DNA from: an uncultured Lachnospiraceae bacterium
GTDB lineage: Bacteria > Bacillota > Clostridia > Lachnospirales > Lachnospiraceae
Direction: 5' to 3'
Length of the DNA stretch: 64,000 bases
Assembly: GCA_910579735.1 (NCBI GenBank)
Contig: CAJTUZ010000011.1
Span: 49,975 to 113,974 of the forward strand
Positions 33,909-42,620 of the stretch are shown here, one piece after another; position 1 is the first letter of the stretch; the number at the start of each line of letters is the position of its first letter. Position numbers and translations under genes: made by a program. Below the pieces are notes generated by a model that was not told the origin of the DNA, did no database searches, and saw nothing but the letters and a program-made list of their open reading frames with translations.

Positions 33909-34148
33909 TCATCCCTTCCTGCAGATATCCACGATAATGATATCCGGCCCGATCTGCTTAATGTCTTTATAGCAGATCACATAATCCGGCTCATTACAGA
34001 AAAGGCTGTACAATTTATTATTCCCGGACACGATCAGCTTAAAAATCTGTCCCGTGCACTCATCAAATTCAAAATCCGTTACCCTGCCAAGTTTCTGGCA
34101 GTTTTTCAGATTAATGACCTCTTTTTTCTTAAAATCCGAAAACAGCAT
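33909..34148 (-). CDS. YlmC/YmxH family protein (PRC-barrel-like)
   Basis: 79 residues, one small beta-barrel domain with KKEVINLKNCQKLGRVTDFEFDE compressed into the usual first strands and YVICYKDIKQIGPDIIIVD at the end. In spore formers it is often encoded after sigG. Here it keeps the neighbourhood, but a zinc-ribbon gene lies between it and sigG. Its role in sporulation is presumed, not shown. The ribosome binding site is weak. Confidence 0.85.
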   Translation of the reverse strand: MLFSDFKKKEVINLKNCQKLGRVTDFEFDECTGQIFKLIVSGNNKLYSLFCNEPDYVICYKDIKQIGPDIIIVDICRKG

Positions 34149-34205
34149 ACGATTTCAGCTACTTTCCCCTTTTTATTATTAAATGCAATAAGGGCAAAAC
34201 CGTTC

Positions 34206-35213
34206 CTAATCAACGGAAACATACTTCTTGAAAATATAGCCTGTACTGCCGTCTTCCAGCCTGATGATATACCAGTTGTCGTCTTCCGCCGTGCCGGTAT
34301 ATTCATAAGTTTCCCCTTCTTTGGCAACCTTTATGACGTTGCTGCCCTGCGTAGTCGGGTTATCCCGCACATTCACATTGGAAACGATCGTCAGTGTGCC
34401 GGCCGTCGAAGGTTCGCTCCCGTCTCCCTGTATTTCCGTATCCGGCGTACCCTCTGCAGAAACATCATTCTCCTGCTGCGCTTCCCCATCGGCTGTCTCG
34501 TTGCCGGCTTCTTCGTCACCCGTCTGTTTCGTATTTTCTCCATAATCAGTTGTCGGCTGTTTTCTGACAAGTGTAAAGATCAAAAAAGCGGCGACTGCAA
34601 TGATCAAAAAGGCCGCACAAACCGACACGATTGTCATAATATTGCTCTCATCATCCTCTTCGTCGTCTTCATCCCAATCTTCTTCCCACTCCTCATAGGC
34701 CCTTTTCCTTACAGGCGCAGAACGCTCTGCTCTCCTGAGTTCGGGCGCGGGTACTGCTTTTCCGGGCCGGCGCTCTTCATATTCGGAATCCCTGAAATCT
34801 CCGGCCCTTCTGCGCTCATCCGTCCCGGCGGGCCGCACAGGCTTCGGCGGTCTCCGCATGCCGTCATCGGATTTTGACGCCGCTTTTTCCTTTCTTTGCG
34901 CTTTCCCGGCAGAACCTGCCTCCTGTCTGTCCTTATCGGATATACGCATTTCCCGTTCCGTTACGGACAAAATATTCTGTTCTATATCTGCGATCGGTAT
35001 TTCCTCTGTTTCCGATTCTTTTACAAATACTTTGGCTTCGTCAAAATCTTCTCCATCCGCGATCATTCTGCCGCATTTAGGACAAAATTTTGTGCCCTCC
35101 CGCAAAGCCGCGCCACATTCGGGACAGCTTTTTTTCATTTCCACTTTAGAACCGCACTGTACGCAGAATTTATCTGTCTCAAGCAGACTGGCCCCGCATT
35201 TTTTACACTTCAT
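34206..35213 (-). CDS. Zinc-ribbon membrane protein with extracellular SH3b domain
   Basis: A 335-residue protein. Two zinc ribbons lie at the N-terminus (CKKCGASLLETDKFCVQC and CPECGAALREGTKFCPKC). A disordered Arg/Glu/Pro-rich region, one membrane helix near 195-215 (IVSVCAAFLIIAVAAFLIF), an acidic linker and a C-terminal SH3b domain (VSNVNVRDNPTTQGSNVI) follow. The topology puts the ribbons inside and the SH3b outside, suggesting a link between cytoplasm and cell wall. GAGGTG precedes the ATG. The function is unknown. Confidence 0.8.
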   Translation of the reverse strand: MKCKKCGASLLETDKFCVQCGSKVEMKKSCPECGAALREGTKFCPKCGRMIADGEDFDEAKVFVKESETEEIPIADIEQNILSVTEREMRISDKDRQEAGSAGKAQRKEKAASKSDDGMRRPPKPVRPAGTDERRRAGDFRDSEYEERRPGKAVPAPELRRAERSAPVRKRAYEEWEEDWDEDDEEDDESNIMTIVSVCAAFLIIAVAAFLIFTLVRKQPTTDYGENTKQTGDEEAGNETADGEAQQENDVSAEGTPDTEIQGDGSEPSTAGTLTIVSNVNVRDNPTTQGSNVIKVAKEGETYEYTGTAEDDNWYIIRLEDGSTGYIFKKYVSVD

Positions 35214-35360
35214 GGTCTGTCACCTCATTTGTTTTCATTATGAATAATATATCAAATATATGTCTTTTTGTAAAATATTTCCCATTGCTCCATGAATAAT
35301 TCCCGCGCATTCGCACATCCTTTTTAGAAAGAGAAAACAGGAAAAAGGAGCACGTAAATT

Positions 35361-36140
35361 ATGGTTCAGGGAAAAGTTGAAATCTGCGGTGTCAATACGG
35401 CCAAACTGCCGTTATTAAAAAATGCGGAAAAAGAAGAACTTTTTAAGAAGATCGGAGATGGAGACGATGCCGCCAGAAAAGAATATATCAAAGGAAATCT
35501 GCGCCTTGTCTTAAGCGTAATCAAACGCTTTCACTCCAGCAATGAAAACGTGGACGACCTTTTTCAGATCGGCTGTATCGGTCTGATCAAAGCAATCGAT
35601 AATTTTGACGCCAGCCTGAATGTAAAGTTTTCTACCTACGCCGTACCGATGATCATCGGTGAGATCCGCCGCTATCTGCGGGATATGGGGAGTATCAGAG
35701 TCTCCCGTTCTTTAAAAGATACCGCCTATAAAGCCATATATGCCAAAGAAAATCTGACAAGAAAAAATGCACAGGAACCTACCATGAACGAAATCGCCGC
35801 AGAGATCGGCATTCCGCAGGAAGATATCGTCTACGCCTTAGATGCGATCCAAAGTCCGATGAGTCTGTACGAACCAATCTATACCGACGGCGGCGATACG
35901 CTCTATGTCATGGATCAGATCAGCGATAAGAAAAATAAAGAAGAGATATGGGTTGAACATATCTCTTTGAGCGAAGCGATGAAAAAACTTTCCAAACGGG
36001 AATACGAGATCATCTCTCTGCGTTTCTTCGAAGGAAAAACCCAGATGGAAGTTGCGGAAAAGATCGGCATCTCACAGGCCCAGGTCTCCCGCCTGGAAAA
36101 AAATGCCCTGAAAACCATGCGCAATTATCTGACGGCCTAA
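35361..36140 (+). CDS. sigG: Forespore sigma factor SigG
   Basis: 259 residues. It begins MVQGKVEICGVNTAKLPLL, a strongly conserved sigma-G N-terminus. It has region 2 (DDLFQIGCIGLIKAIDNFD), region 3 and region 4 (KTQMEVAEKIGISQAQVSRLEK). Sigma-G drives late forespore genes. The ATG follows AAAAGGAG. In most spore formers sigG lies directly after sigE on the same strand. Here it is on the plus strand and separated from sigE by two genes, which points to a local rearrangement. Confidence 0.95.
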   Translation: MVQGKVEICGVNTAKLPLLKNAEKEELFKKIGDGDDAARKEYIKGNLRLVLSVIKRFHSSNENVDDLFQIGCIGLIKAIDNFDASLNVKFSTYAVPMIIGEIRRYLRDMGSIRVSRSLKDTAYKAIYAKENLTRKNAQEPTMNEIAAEIGIPQEDIVYALDAIQSPMSLYEPIYTDGGDTLYVMDQISDKKNKEEIWVEHISLSEAMKKLSKREYEIISLRFFEGKTQMEVAEKIGISQAQVSRLEKNALKTMRNYLTA

Positions 36141-36168
36141 AATATATCCGGCCGTCATATGGTTTTTC
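36131..36168 (+). terminator. Probable terminator of sigG
   Basis: GACGGCC (36131-36137) pairs with GGCCGTC (36150-36156) over a 12-base loop; a five-T run follows after ATATGG. The sigG stop lies in the hairpin. The gap before the T-run lowers confidence. Confidence 0.55.
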
Positions 36169-36184
36169 CATCCTTTTTAATCCT

Positions 36185-37333
36185 TTACGGATTGCATCTT
36201 TTGCAGGGCACATATCCTTTAGCCATAACACTGTCCCTGCTCTCCGACGTATCCTGTCTGTTGGCCGTCGGCAGAGAACCGCAGGAAGGTTTATGGAACT
36301 TCTTCGTCTTCGTATTAAGGACATAGGTGATTTCCGTATTAACCGCCTGATCTGTCTCCGGCGCAGCTTCCGTTACCGCTGAAGAAGTTTCCTTATTCTG
36401 GTCTTTCTGATCGTTCGTATTTTCCTTTGCCTGTGTAACGGCCGGGCTTCCCGTCGGTTCTCCCGGCTTCCATGTCTCCGAGGCAGGAACGTTGAAGGTG
36501 ATGTTTTTGCCATCCGATGAAGCGATGATCGTACCATCTTCATCCGTCCGATATACTTTGACGCCGTTTGTCCGGAAAGTATTCAGTGTCTCGGCATGCG
36601 GATGTCCGTATGAATTGCCTTCTGCACAGCTTATCACCGCATAAGCGGGATCGACCGCCTCAAAGAAATCCCGGGAAGTCGAATATTTGCTCCCGTGATG
36701 CCCTGCCTTATAAACATCTGCGGAAATATCAATTCCGCTGTTCAAAATATCATTCTCCGCATCTTCTCCCGCATCCCCGGTAAAAAGAAACGTAGTGTTT
36801 CCGTTTTTTACAAGCAGTGCGATAGAAGCGTCATTCGGATTATCATAGGTATCGTTTGGCGCCAAAACGGTTATTTCAGCCGTTCCAAGAGTATACTGTT
36901 CTCCTGTTTCCGGCGTAGAATACGAAAGTTCTTTGTCGTCTAAGGCCTGTATCAGCTTTTGATATGTTTTGTTGTCTTTTTCATAATTGGATAGGAATAC
37001 TTTATCGATGGCAAATTTCGTAATAACGACCGGCGCACCGCCGATATGGTCGGCATCGGGATGCGTCAGCACAAGATAATCCAGTTTCTTAATATTCTGC
37101 TTTTGCAGATAATTCTGAATCGCTGTTCCCCTGGAATCGTCTCCTGCATCGATCAGCATCGCATGTCCGCCGCATGTGATCAGAGCGGCATCGCCCTGTC
37201 CCACGTCGATAAAATGGACTTCCATTTTATTCGGACCGGCTGCAGAAGAAGTGGTCTGCGTATAAGAAAAACCGCTTATCAGAACAGTGAAAAGAAAAAC
37301 AATAGGCAAGATGCGTCTATATAGTTTCTTCAT
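36185..37333 (-). CDS. Secreted ComEC-like MBL-fold metallo-hydrolase with C-terminal Ada-like cysteine module
   Basis: About 382 residues. An N-terminal signal peptide (ILPIVFLFTVLISGFSYT) is followed by a ComEC/Rec2-type metallo-beta-lactamase domain: VGQGDAALI, the metal motif THPDADHIGG, LFTGDAGEDAE and KAGHHGSKYSTS. A Thr/Glu/Asn-rich linker leads to a C-terminal module KFHKPSCGSLPTANR...GYVPCKRCNP, which resembles the metal-binding part of Ada-type proteins. No competence-channel domain is present, so it is probably an extracellular phosphodiesterase or nuclease. The ATG at 37333 follows AGGGGGG. Confidence 0.85.
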   Translation of the reverse strand: MKKLYRRILPIVFLFTVLISGFSYTQTTSSAAGPNKMEVHFIDVGQGDAALITCGGHAMLIDAGDDSRGTAIQNYLQKQNIKKLDYLVLTHPDADHIGGAPVVITKFAIDKVFLSNYEKDNKTYQKLIQALDDKELSYSTPETGEQYTLGTAEITVLAPNDTYDNPNDASIALLVKNGNTTFLFTGDAGEDAENDILNSGIDISADVYKAGHHGSKYSTSRDFFEAVDPAYAVISCAEGNSYGHPHAETLNTFRTNGVKVYRTDEDGTIIASSDGKNITFNVPASETWKPGEPTGSPAVTQAKENTNDQKDQNKETSSAVTEAAPETDQAVNTEITYVLNTKTKKFHKPSCGSLPTANRQDTSESRDSVMAKGYVPCKRCNP

Positions 37334-37377
37334 AGGAATCCCCCCTGTCATGCATTCTTCTTTTATTTCAAAGGACC

Positions 37378-39387
37378 TTATTTGATCCCGCTCAGATTCG
37401 CAATATCATAAGATAACGTAATATCTCTTTTTCCATACAGCTTGAAGTAATTCTGTACGATCCTGTCGGTCACGGTCCGGATATCCTCTCTTTCGGCTCC
37501 GAGCAGTATAACCAGAAACTGCGAACTGCTGTACCTTGTTCCTACATCCACACCGCGTAAAGATTTGACGATCGCCTGTTCCATGCACTGCATCGCCTGC
37601 TCCATCTGGTCCAAACGGATATCGCTGCCATCCGCCGAATACAATGTAAAAAGGATCAGCTGTACCGCCTGCTTATTCCGCTGCGAGAAATGCAGCACAA
37701 AATCATAGACACGTCCGAATTCCTCATAATCGATCCGGAATGCACCCTCATAGGACTGTCTGTTTTCTACCATATCAACTAATCTATGCAGATCCGCCCT
37801 GGACTGTTCGAGCGTCTTAGCCATGCTCGCACTCTGATAAAACAGATATCTCTCATCTCCCTCACTCAGTTTCGTATGGTATAACGCCTTGTCCGCTTTC
37901 CGCAAAAGCTCCGAAAAATTCCCGCCGTCGAATCCGAAAAGACTGATGCCTATGGAAAGGGAGATGCTCTGCATAATATGATTTTCCTTCTTTTTTTCCT
38001 CAAAAAACGCAAGGATCTGTTCGGCCTTTACGGCCGCCTCTTTCTGCCCGGTAATCCCCTCCACATAATAAAGGAATTCGTCCCCGCCCATTCGGCAGAC
38101 AATGTCTTTCTCGGAGACATCCTTTAACATATCGGCAACCAGTTTCAGCACGTAATCGCCCGCCAGATGTCCATACTCTTCGTTCACCTGTTTAAAATTA
38201 TTCAGATCGATCATCATAAAGCAGCCGCTTCCGTTACGCAGACTTTCCGTAATCTCTTTTTCTCCCTGCTGCCTGCCGAGCAGTCCTGTCAGATAGTCTA
38301 ACTTGGAATCCAACCCTGTCTCTTCTCTGGTGACGCCGCCGTATATTTTGTCGCTGTTAAAGATCGGCATGACCATATCCTCTTCCGGGATATTCTGCTG
38401 CATACTGCCTTCTTCCAGCAGTTCCATAAACTGATCGACCAGATAGGGATCAAACTGCGTCCCCCTTCCTCTGATCAGTTCCTGCCTGACCATGGCATCC
38501 TGCAGTCTTTTGCGGTATACGCGGTTGCTTGTCATTGCATCATAGGAATCCACGATCCCGATCAGTCTCGCAACAAGCGGAATATCTTCCCCTTTCAGTC
38601 CATCCGGATACCCTTTGCCATCATAGCGTTCATGATGGTATTTCGCACCGATATTGACATTCGGAAACATTTTGATGTCTTTTAAGATTTCCGCTCCCAT
38701 AATCGTATGGTTCTTGATCAGATCAAACTCCACGTTCGTCAGTTTAAACGGTTTATTCAAAACGGAATCGGGCACTCCGATCTTCCCGATATCATGTAAA
38801 AGCGCCACGTAATGTATGTTCTGGATATCCTCCTCCGACCAGCCGATTTTTCTGGCCAGTGTCTCCGAATAGTACGCCACCCTGAGAGAATGTCCTTTCG
38901 TATAATCGTCTTTTGCATCGATCGTATTGGCCACCGTCGTTATGGCCTGTATTGTAATAAGCTCTACTTCTCTGGTTTTCTCTTCCAGGCGCTTTTGCAG
39001 ATCCCGCCTGTAGCCATCGAGCTCTATCGTACGCTGGATACGGTTTAACATGATTCTGGGGTCAAACGGTTTGGTAATAAAATCATGTGCGCCTACACGG
39101 AAACATTCCGCTTCCGTCTCGGTCTTTCTGTCCGCTGTCAGGAATATGACCGGTATCTTACGCCACTCCGTATCTTCCTGCAGCATCTGCATCACTTCAA
39201 AGCCGCCGATTTCCGGCATAAAAATATCAAGCAGTATCAGATCCGGCGTATACTGCCTCAAATATTTGAAAGCCTGTTTTCCGGAATTGACGCCCACCAC
39301 TTTATATTCTTCCTTCAAAAGCTGCTGCGCCGTCACCAGATTCATCCTGTCGTCGTCTACCATTAGGATCGTCTTCTTTATTTCCAT
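37378..39387 (-). CDS. Response regulator with HD-GYP and GGDEF domains
   Basis: 669 residues. A receiver domain (phosphoacceptor Asp54 in LILLDIFMPE, Lys106 in TKPF) is joined to a complete HD-GYP domain (His198-Asp199, HHERYDGKGYPDGL at 251-264), then a GGDEF domain with intact GGDEF at 434-438. The last ~130 residues look like a second, degenerate GGDEF domain (TRYSSSQFLVILLG). HD-GYP breaks down and GGDEF makes cyclic di-GMP, so both activities may be under one phospho-switch. No sensor kinase is adjacent. It lies between sigE and sigG. Confidence 0.9.
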   Translation of the reverse strand: MEIKKTILMVDDDRMNLVTAQQLLKEEYKVVGVNSGKQAFKYLRQYTPDLILLDIFMPEIGGFEVMQMLQEDTEWRKIPVIFLTADRKTETEAECFRVGAHDFITKPFDPRIMLNRIQRTIELDGYRRDLQKRLEEKTREVELITIQAITTVANTIDAKDDYTKGHSLRVAYYSETLARKIGWSEEDIQNIHYVALLHDIGKIGVPDSVLNKPFKLTNVEFDLIKNHTIMGAEILKDIKMFPNVNIGAKYHHERYDGKGYPDGLKGEDIPLVARLIGIVDSYDAMTSNRVYRKRLQDAMVRQELIRGRGTQFDPYLVDQFMELLEEGSMQQNIPEEDMVMPIFNSDKIYGGVTREETGLDSKLDYLTGLLGRQQGEKEITESLRNGSGCFMMIDLNNFKQVNEEYGHLAGDYVLKLVADMLKDVSEKDIVCRMGGDEFLYYVEGITGQKEAAVKAEQILAFFEEKKKENHIMQSISLSIGISLFGFDGGNFSELLRKADKALYHTKLSEGDERYLFYQSASMAKTLEQSRADLHRLVDMVENRQSYEGAFRIDYEEFGRVYDFVLHFSQRNKQAVQLILFTLYSADGSDIRLDQMEQAMQCMEQAIVKSLRGVDVGTRYSSSQFLVILLGAEREDIRTVTDRIVQNYFKLYGKRDITLSYDIANLSGIK

Positions 39388-39456
39388 ACCCCGTTCCCCG
39401 CTATCATAGGTTCTTTGTTACATATCCCATAAGATTATTATACTTTTTTCTGATAT

Positions 39457-39491
39457 AAAAAGCAATCGAATATCTGATAATATCCGATTGC
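39457..39491 (-). terminator. Intrinsic terminator of the spoIIGA-sigE unit
   Basis: GCAATCG (39462-39468) pairs with CGATTGC (39485-39491), extended by an ATAT helix, and five U follow on the minus strand. It lies about 50 bases after sigE. Confidence 0.85.
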
Positions 39492-39538
39492 CTCTTTTCC
39501 TGATATTAGAATGAATTACGAAGCGTGTCATTCGCTGT

Positions 39539-40279
39539 TTATGTTTCCCGCAGGATTTCTTTTTTGAGTCTGCGCATGATCTTTTTCTCCAGTCTGGAAA
39601 TATAGGACTGGGAAATACCGAGCAGCTCCGCTACTTCTTTCTGGGTCAGTTCTTTCCCATCCGCATTGCCGAGTCCGAACCGCAGGCGTATGATCGTCTG
39701 TTCCCGCTCGGAAAGTTTGGAAATTGCCTTGATCAAAAGCGTCCTTTCCACTTCATTCTCAATATCCTGATAGATGACGTCTTCATCCGTTCCCAGAATA
39801 TCGGAAAGCAGCAGTTCGTTTCCATCCCAGTCCACATTGAGCGGCTCGTCGATGGACACTTCCATCTTATGTTTGCTGTTCCTCCTCAAATACATTAAAA
39901 TCTCATTTTCAATGCAACGGGAAGCATAGGTCGCCAGTTTGATGTTTTTCTCCGGATTAAAGGTATTGATGGACTTTATCAGTCCGATCGTTCCGATAGA
40001 GATCAGGTCTTCTACGCCGACTCCCGTATTGTCAAATTTTTTGGCTATGTATACGACCAGACGCAGGTTGTGCTCGATCAAAAGCGCTTTGGCCTCGTCT
40101 TCAAATTCTGTTCCCAAATCCCCGATGATCTCGTTTTCCTTCTCAAGTTCCAACGGGGGCGGCAGTACCTCCGCACCGCCGATATAATGTATGTCTCCCT
40201 GCTTATGAATAAGGAATCTGGTATCCTTACGCATCATTTTAAACTGTACCTTGCCGGGAATTGCCACTTTAAAAACCAT
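39539..40279 (-). CDS. sigE: Mother-cell sigma factor SigE (pro-form)
   Basis: 246 residues. The N-terminal ~30 residues are the pro-sequence, ending near the conserved IHYIGGAEVLPPPL, which SpoIIGA cleaves to release active sigma-E. Region 2 (VEDLISIGTIGLIKSINTF) and region 4 (LTQKEVAELLGISQSYISRLEKK) are intact. GGAGG precedes the ATG. It follows spoIIGA by 11 bases, the conserved order. Confidence 0.96.
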   Translation of the reverse strand: MVFKVAIPGKVQFKMMRKDTRFLIHKQGDIHYIGGAEVLPPPLELEKENEIIGDLGTEFEDEAKALLIEHNLRLVVYIAKKFDNTGVGVEDLISIGTIGLIKSINTFNPEKNIKLATYASRCIENEILMYLRRNSKHKMEVSIDEPLNVDWDGNELLLSDILGTDEDVIYQDIENEVERTLLIKAISKLSEREQTIIRLRFGLGNADGKELTQKEVAELLGISQSYISRLEKKIMRRLKKEILRET

Positions 40280-40290
40280 TTCTTTTCCTC

Positions 40291-41097
40291 CTAGTTCTCT
40301 ATTAACCCAGGATGCAGTATCATCTGATAGATACTGTCTTGTGATATTCCCGTATTACAAATTGCAACAATGACCCGCCTGCAGCATATTTCATGATATG
40401 TATCTTCAATCACAAGTTCCGGCAACTCATAGGCATCCAGTATCCCTCTTTCTTTTCCCACGCTCCGGTAAGGAATCGCATGATAACGCTGCGGCAGGAA
40501 AAAGGGCGCCATTTCTCCGGCTGCTTTCTCACTGATGATACAGACCGGCGCTCCGTTTACGGGTTCGGATAAATGATTGCCCGTATCAAGCAGCGCTTTC
40601 ATATGAATCATTTTCTCCCCGACGGGAATCCTGACTTCCCGTATATCGCTTTCTTTCTCTTTTTGCATTTTCTGCAGTAAAAACCGTAAAAAACGATATG
40701 CCAGAAAACCAAAAAAAGCAACGGTCCAAATACCGTAACGCCATTTCTCCGGCCATGTAAAACGTCTCTCCAGCCATAATACGACGCTTCCCATGAAAAA
40801 ACCGCAGGCGGCCATAACGATACTGCTTTTTACAAGGAGCTTTAGAGGCCGGATCGCAAAGACAACACGGATCATGCCTATACTGACAGGTATCACACCA
40901 CATAAAAGCCTTACCTTTAAACTCCCCGCCGGTATTGCTATGACCAGACATATCAAACCGGCTCCCGATAAAGCGCCGAGCAAAATCCTTCTATGCGTGG
41001 CAGTACATCTCAGGATTTTCCCCGTTATGGACAACAGATACAGATTCATCACAAACTGGATGAAAAAAACACTGTCAATATATAATTTGTAATACAC
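40291..41097 (-). CDS. spoIIGA: Sigma-E processing peptidase SpoIIGA
   Basis: About 268 residues starting at a GTG at 41097 with AGGAGG upstream; the longer frame to 41232 has no ribosome binding site and overlaps the ftsZ terminator. The N-terminal half has five or so membrane helices, beginning YYKLYIDSVFFIQF. The C-terminal half is an aspartic-protease-like domain with the catalytic DTGN (Asp near residue 171 of this start). It activates pro-sigma-E at the sporulation septum. It lies between ftsZ and sigE, as in many Clostridia. Confidence 0.93.
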   Translation of the reverse strand: MYYKLYIDSVFFIQFVMNLYLLSITGKILRCTATHRRILLGALSGAGLICLVIAIPAGSLKVRLLCGVIPVSIGMIRVVFAIRPLKLLVKSSIVMAACGFFMGSVVLWLERRFTWPEKWRYGIWTVAFFGFLAYRFLRFLLQKMQKEKESDIREVRIPVGEKMIHMKALLDTGNHLSEPVNGAPVCIISEKAAGEMAPFFLPQRYHAIPYRSVGKERGILDAYELPELVIEDTYHEICCRRVIVAICNTGISQDSIYQMILHPGLIEN

Positions 41098-41195
41098 TAT
41101 CCACCTCCTGTTTTCTGATTCATTATATGAAAAAAGGGGTGATAATTTTGTCAAATTGATGGAGCATTTCCGAAATTTTTTCTGACTGAAAATGA

Positions 41196-41234
41196 CAAAA
41201 ATGTCAGCGGCTTCTAAAGAAAACGCTGACATTT
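41196..41234 (-). terminator. Intrinsic terminator of ftsZ
   Basis: AAATGTCAGCG (41199-41209) pairs with CGCTGACATTT (41224-41234), followed by five U on the minus strand. It separates the division cluster from spoIIGA-sigE. Confidence 0.85.
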
Positions 41235-41253
41235 GACTCTTTCTTCGATATGC

Positions 41254-42498
41254 TTACTTTTTCTGTAAAAATTCAGGAATCTTTAATGACTTCTCTTCCA
41301 CGGAACTCCTGATATCCGTTGCGCGGTTGATTCCGTTAATGGTCTTTACGGTATCAGCCTGTCCACCGCCCTGCTGCACAGCCGGCTGTCCTCCCGGTAA
41401 AGAAGAAGGCCTGATACCAAGATTGGCCGTACCAAAGCCGACATGTCCCGCTCCGGTGCCTGTCCCTGCTGTTTTCCCCTGTAAGGAAGTCGGCGTGATA
41501 TATGTAGATTTGAAGCTCAGTCCGCCTACCCCTTTCATCTGTTTCGCTTTTTCTTCAATGCCTGTGGCAATGATCGTAACATGACAGGTATCCGTCATAT
41601 TGGCATCATACATAGCGCCGAAGATAATATTGACATCGTCTCCTGTCAGATCTCTGACGTAATCCGCCGCATCGGAAGCGTCTGCAAGGGAAATATCTCC
41701 GGACACGTTGATGATCACGTGTGTCGCTCCGGAAATGGTCGTCTCAAGCAGAGGACTCTCAACCGCCATTTTCACGGCTTCGCTGGCCTTGTCCTCTCCT
41801 TTGCCCGCACCAATACCGATATGGGCGATTCCTTTATCCTTCATGACAGTCTGTACATCCGCGAAGTCAAGGTTGATGACCGCAGGTACATTGATCAGGT
41901 CCGTAATGCCCTGTACCGCCTGCTGCAGTACTTCATCCGCTTTTTTCAAAGCATCCGGCATGGTCGTTCTTCTGTCCACGATCTCTAACAGCTTATCATT
42001 GGGAATAACGATCAGCGTGTCCACATTATCCTTGATCTTGTCGATCCCGCCGAGCGCATTTACCATACGCGCCTTCGCCTCAAAGCGAAACGGTTTGGTA
42101 ACGACTCCGACCGTCAAAATCCCCATGTCCTTGGCAAGTTTGGCTACGACCGGCGCTGCTCCCGTACCGGTTCCGCCGCCCATACCGCATGTAACAAAAA
42201 CCATATCCGCGCCTTTTAAAGCCGCCTCGATCTCTTCTTCACTCTCTTCCGCCGCTTTCTCGCCGATCTCCGGTTTGGCGCCTGCTCCAAGACCTTTGGT
42301 CAGTTTCTCACCGATCTGTAAAAGCTTCGGCGCTTTGCAAAGCTGTAAGGCCTGTTTATCGGTATTGATCCCGATAAAATCCACTCCGTCAATACTTTCA
42401 TCAATCATTCTATTAACAGCATTATTACCCGCACCGCCAACACCAACGACTATGATCTTTGCTGCGGATTCAGCATCGTTTGTCTTAATCTCAAGCAA
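41254..42498 (-). CDS. ftsZ: Cell division protein FtsZ
   Basis: 414 residues. The tubulin signature GGGTGTGAAP, the N-terminal GVGGAGNNAVNRMI and the synergy loop NLDFADVQTVM are intact. A Gly/Gln-rich linker leads to the C-terminal peptide LKIPEFLQKK, which binds FtsA/SepF-type anchors. It forms the division ring. The gene has its own terminator and lies 120 bases after ftsQ. Confidence 0.97.
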   Translation of the reverse strand: MLEIKTNDAESAAKIIVVGVGGAGNNAVNRMIDESIDGVDFIGINTDKQALQLCKAPKLLQIGEKLTKGLGAGAKPEIGEKAAEESEEEIEAALKGADMVFVTCGMGGGTGTGAAPVVAKLAKDMGILTVGVVTKPFRFEAKARMVNALGGIDKIKDNVDTLIVIPNDKLLEIVDRRTTMPDALKKADEVLQQAVQGITDLINVPAVINLDFADVQTVMKDKGIAHIGIGAGKGEDKASEAVKMAVESPLLETTISGATHVIINVSGDISLADASDAADYVRDLTGDDVNIIFGAMYDANMTDTCHVTIIATGIEEKAKQMKGVGGLSFKSTYITPTSLQGKTAGTGTGAGHVGFGTANLGIRPSSLPGGQPAVQQGGGQADTVKTINGINRATDIRSSVEEKSLKIPEFLQKK

Positions 42499-42620
42499 GG
42501 TAGTACCTCCTTTTATTACAAAATAAACTCATATAGATTATCATATAATTATTTTTTTGATTTAGCAACCCTATTTTTTCGTTTTTTGCACTTTGATGGC
42601 AAATTGGCACGAATTTCCAG

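Noticed and set aside
41708..42526. 272-codon plus-strand frame
   Set aside because: It is the shadow of ftsZ, has low-complexity Ser/Pro composition and no ribosome binding site.
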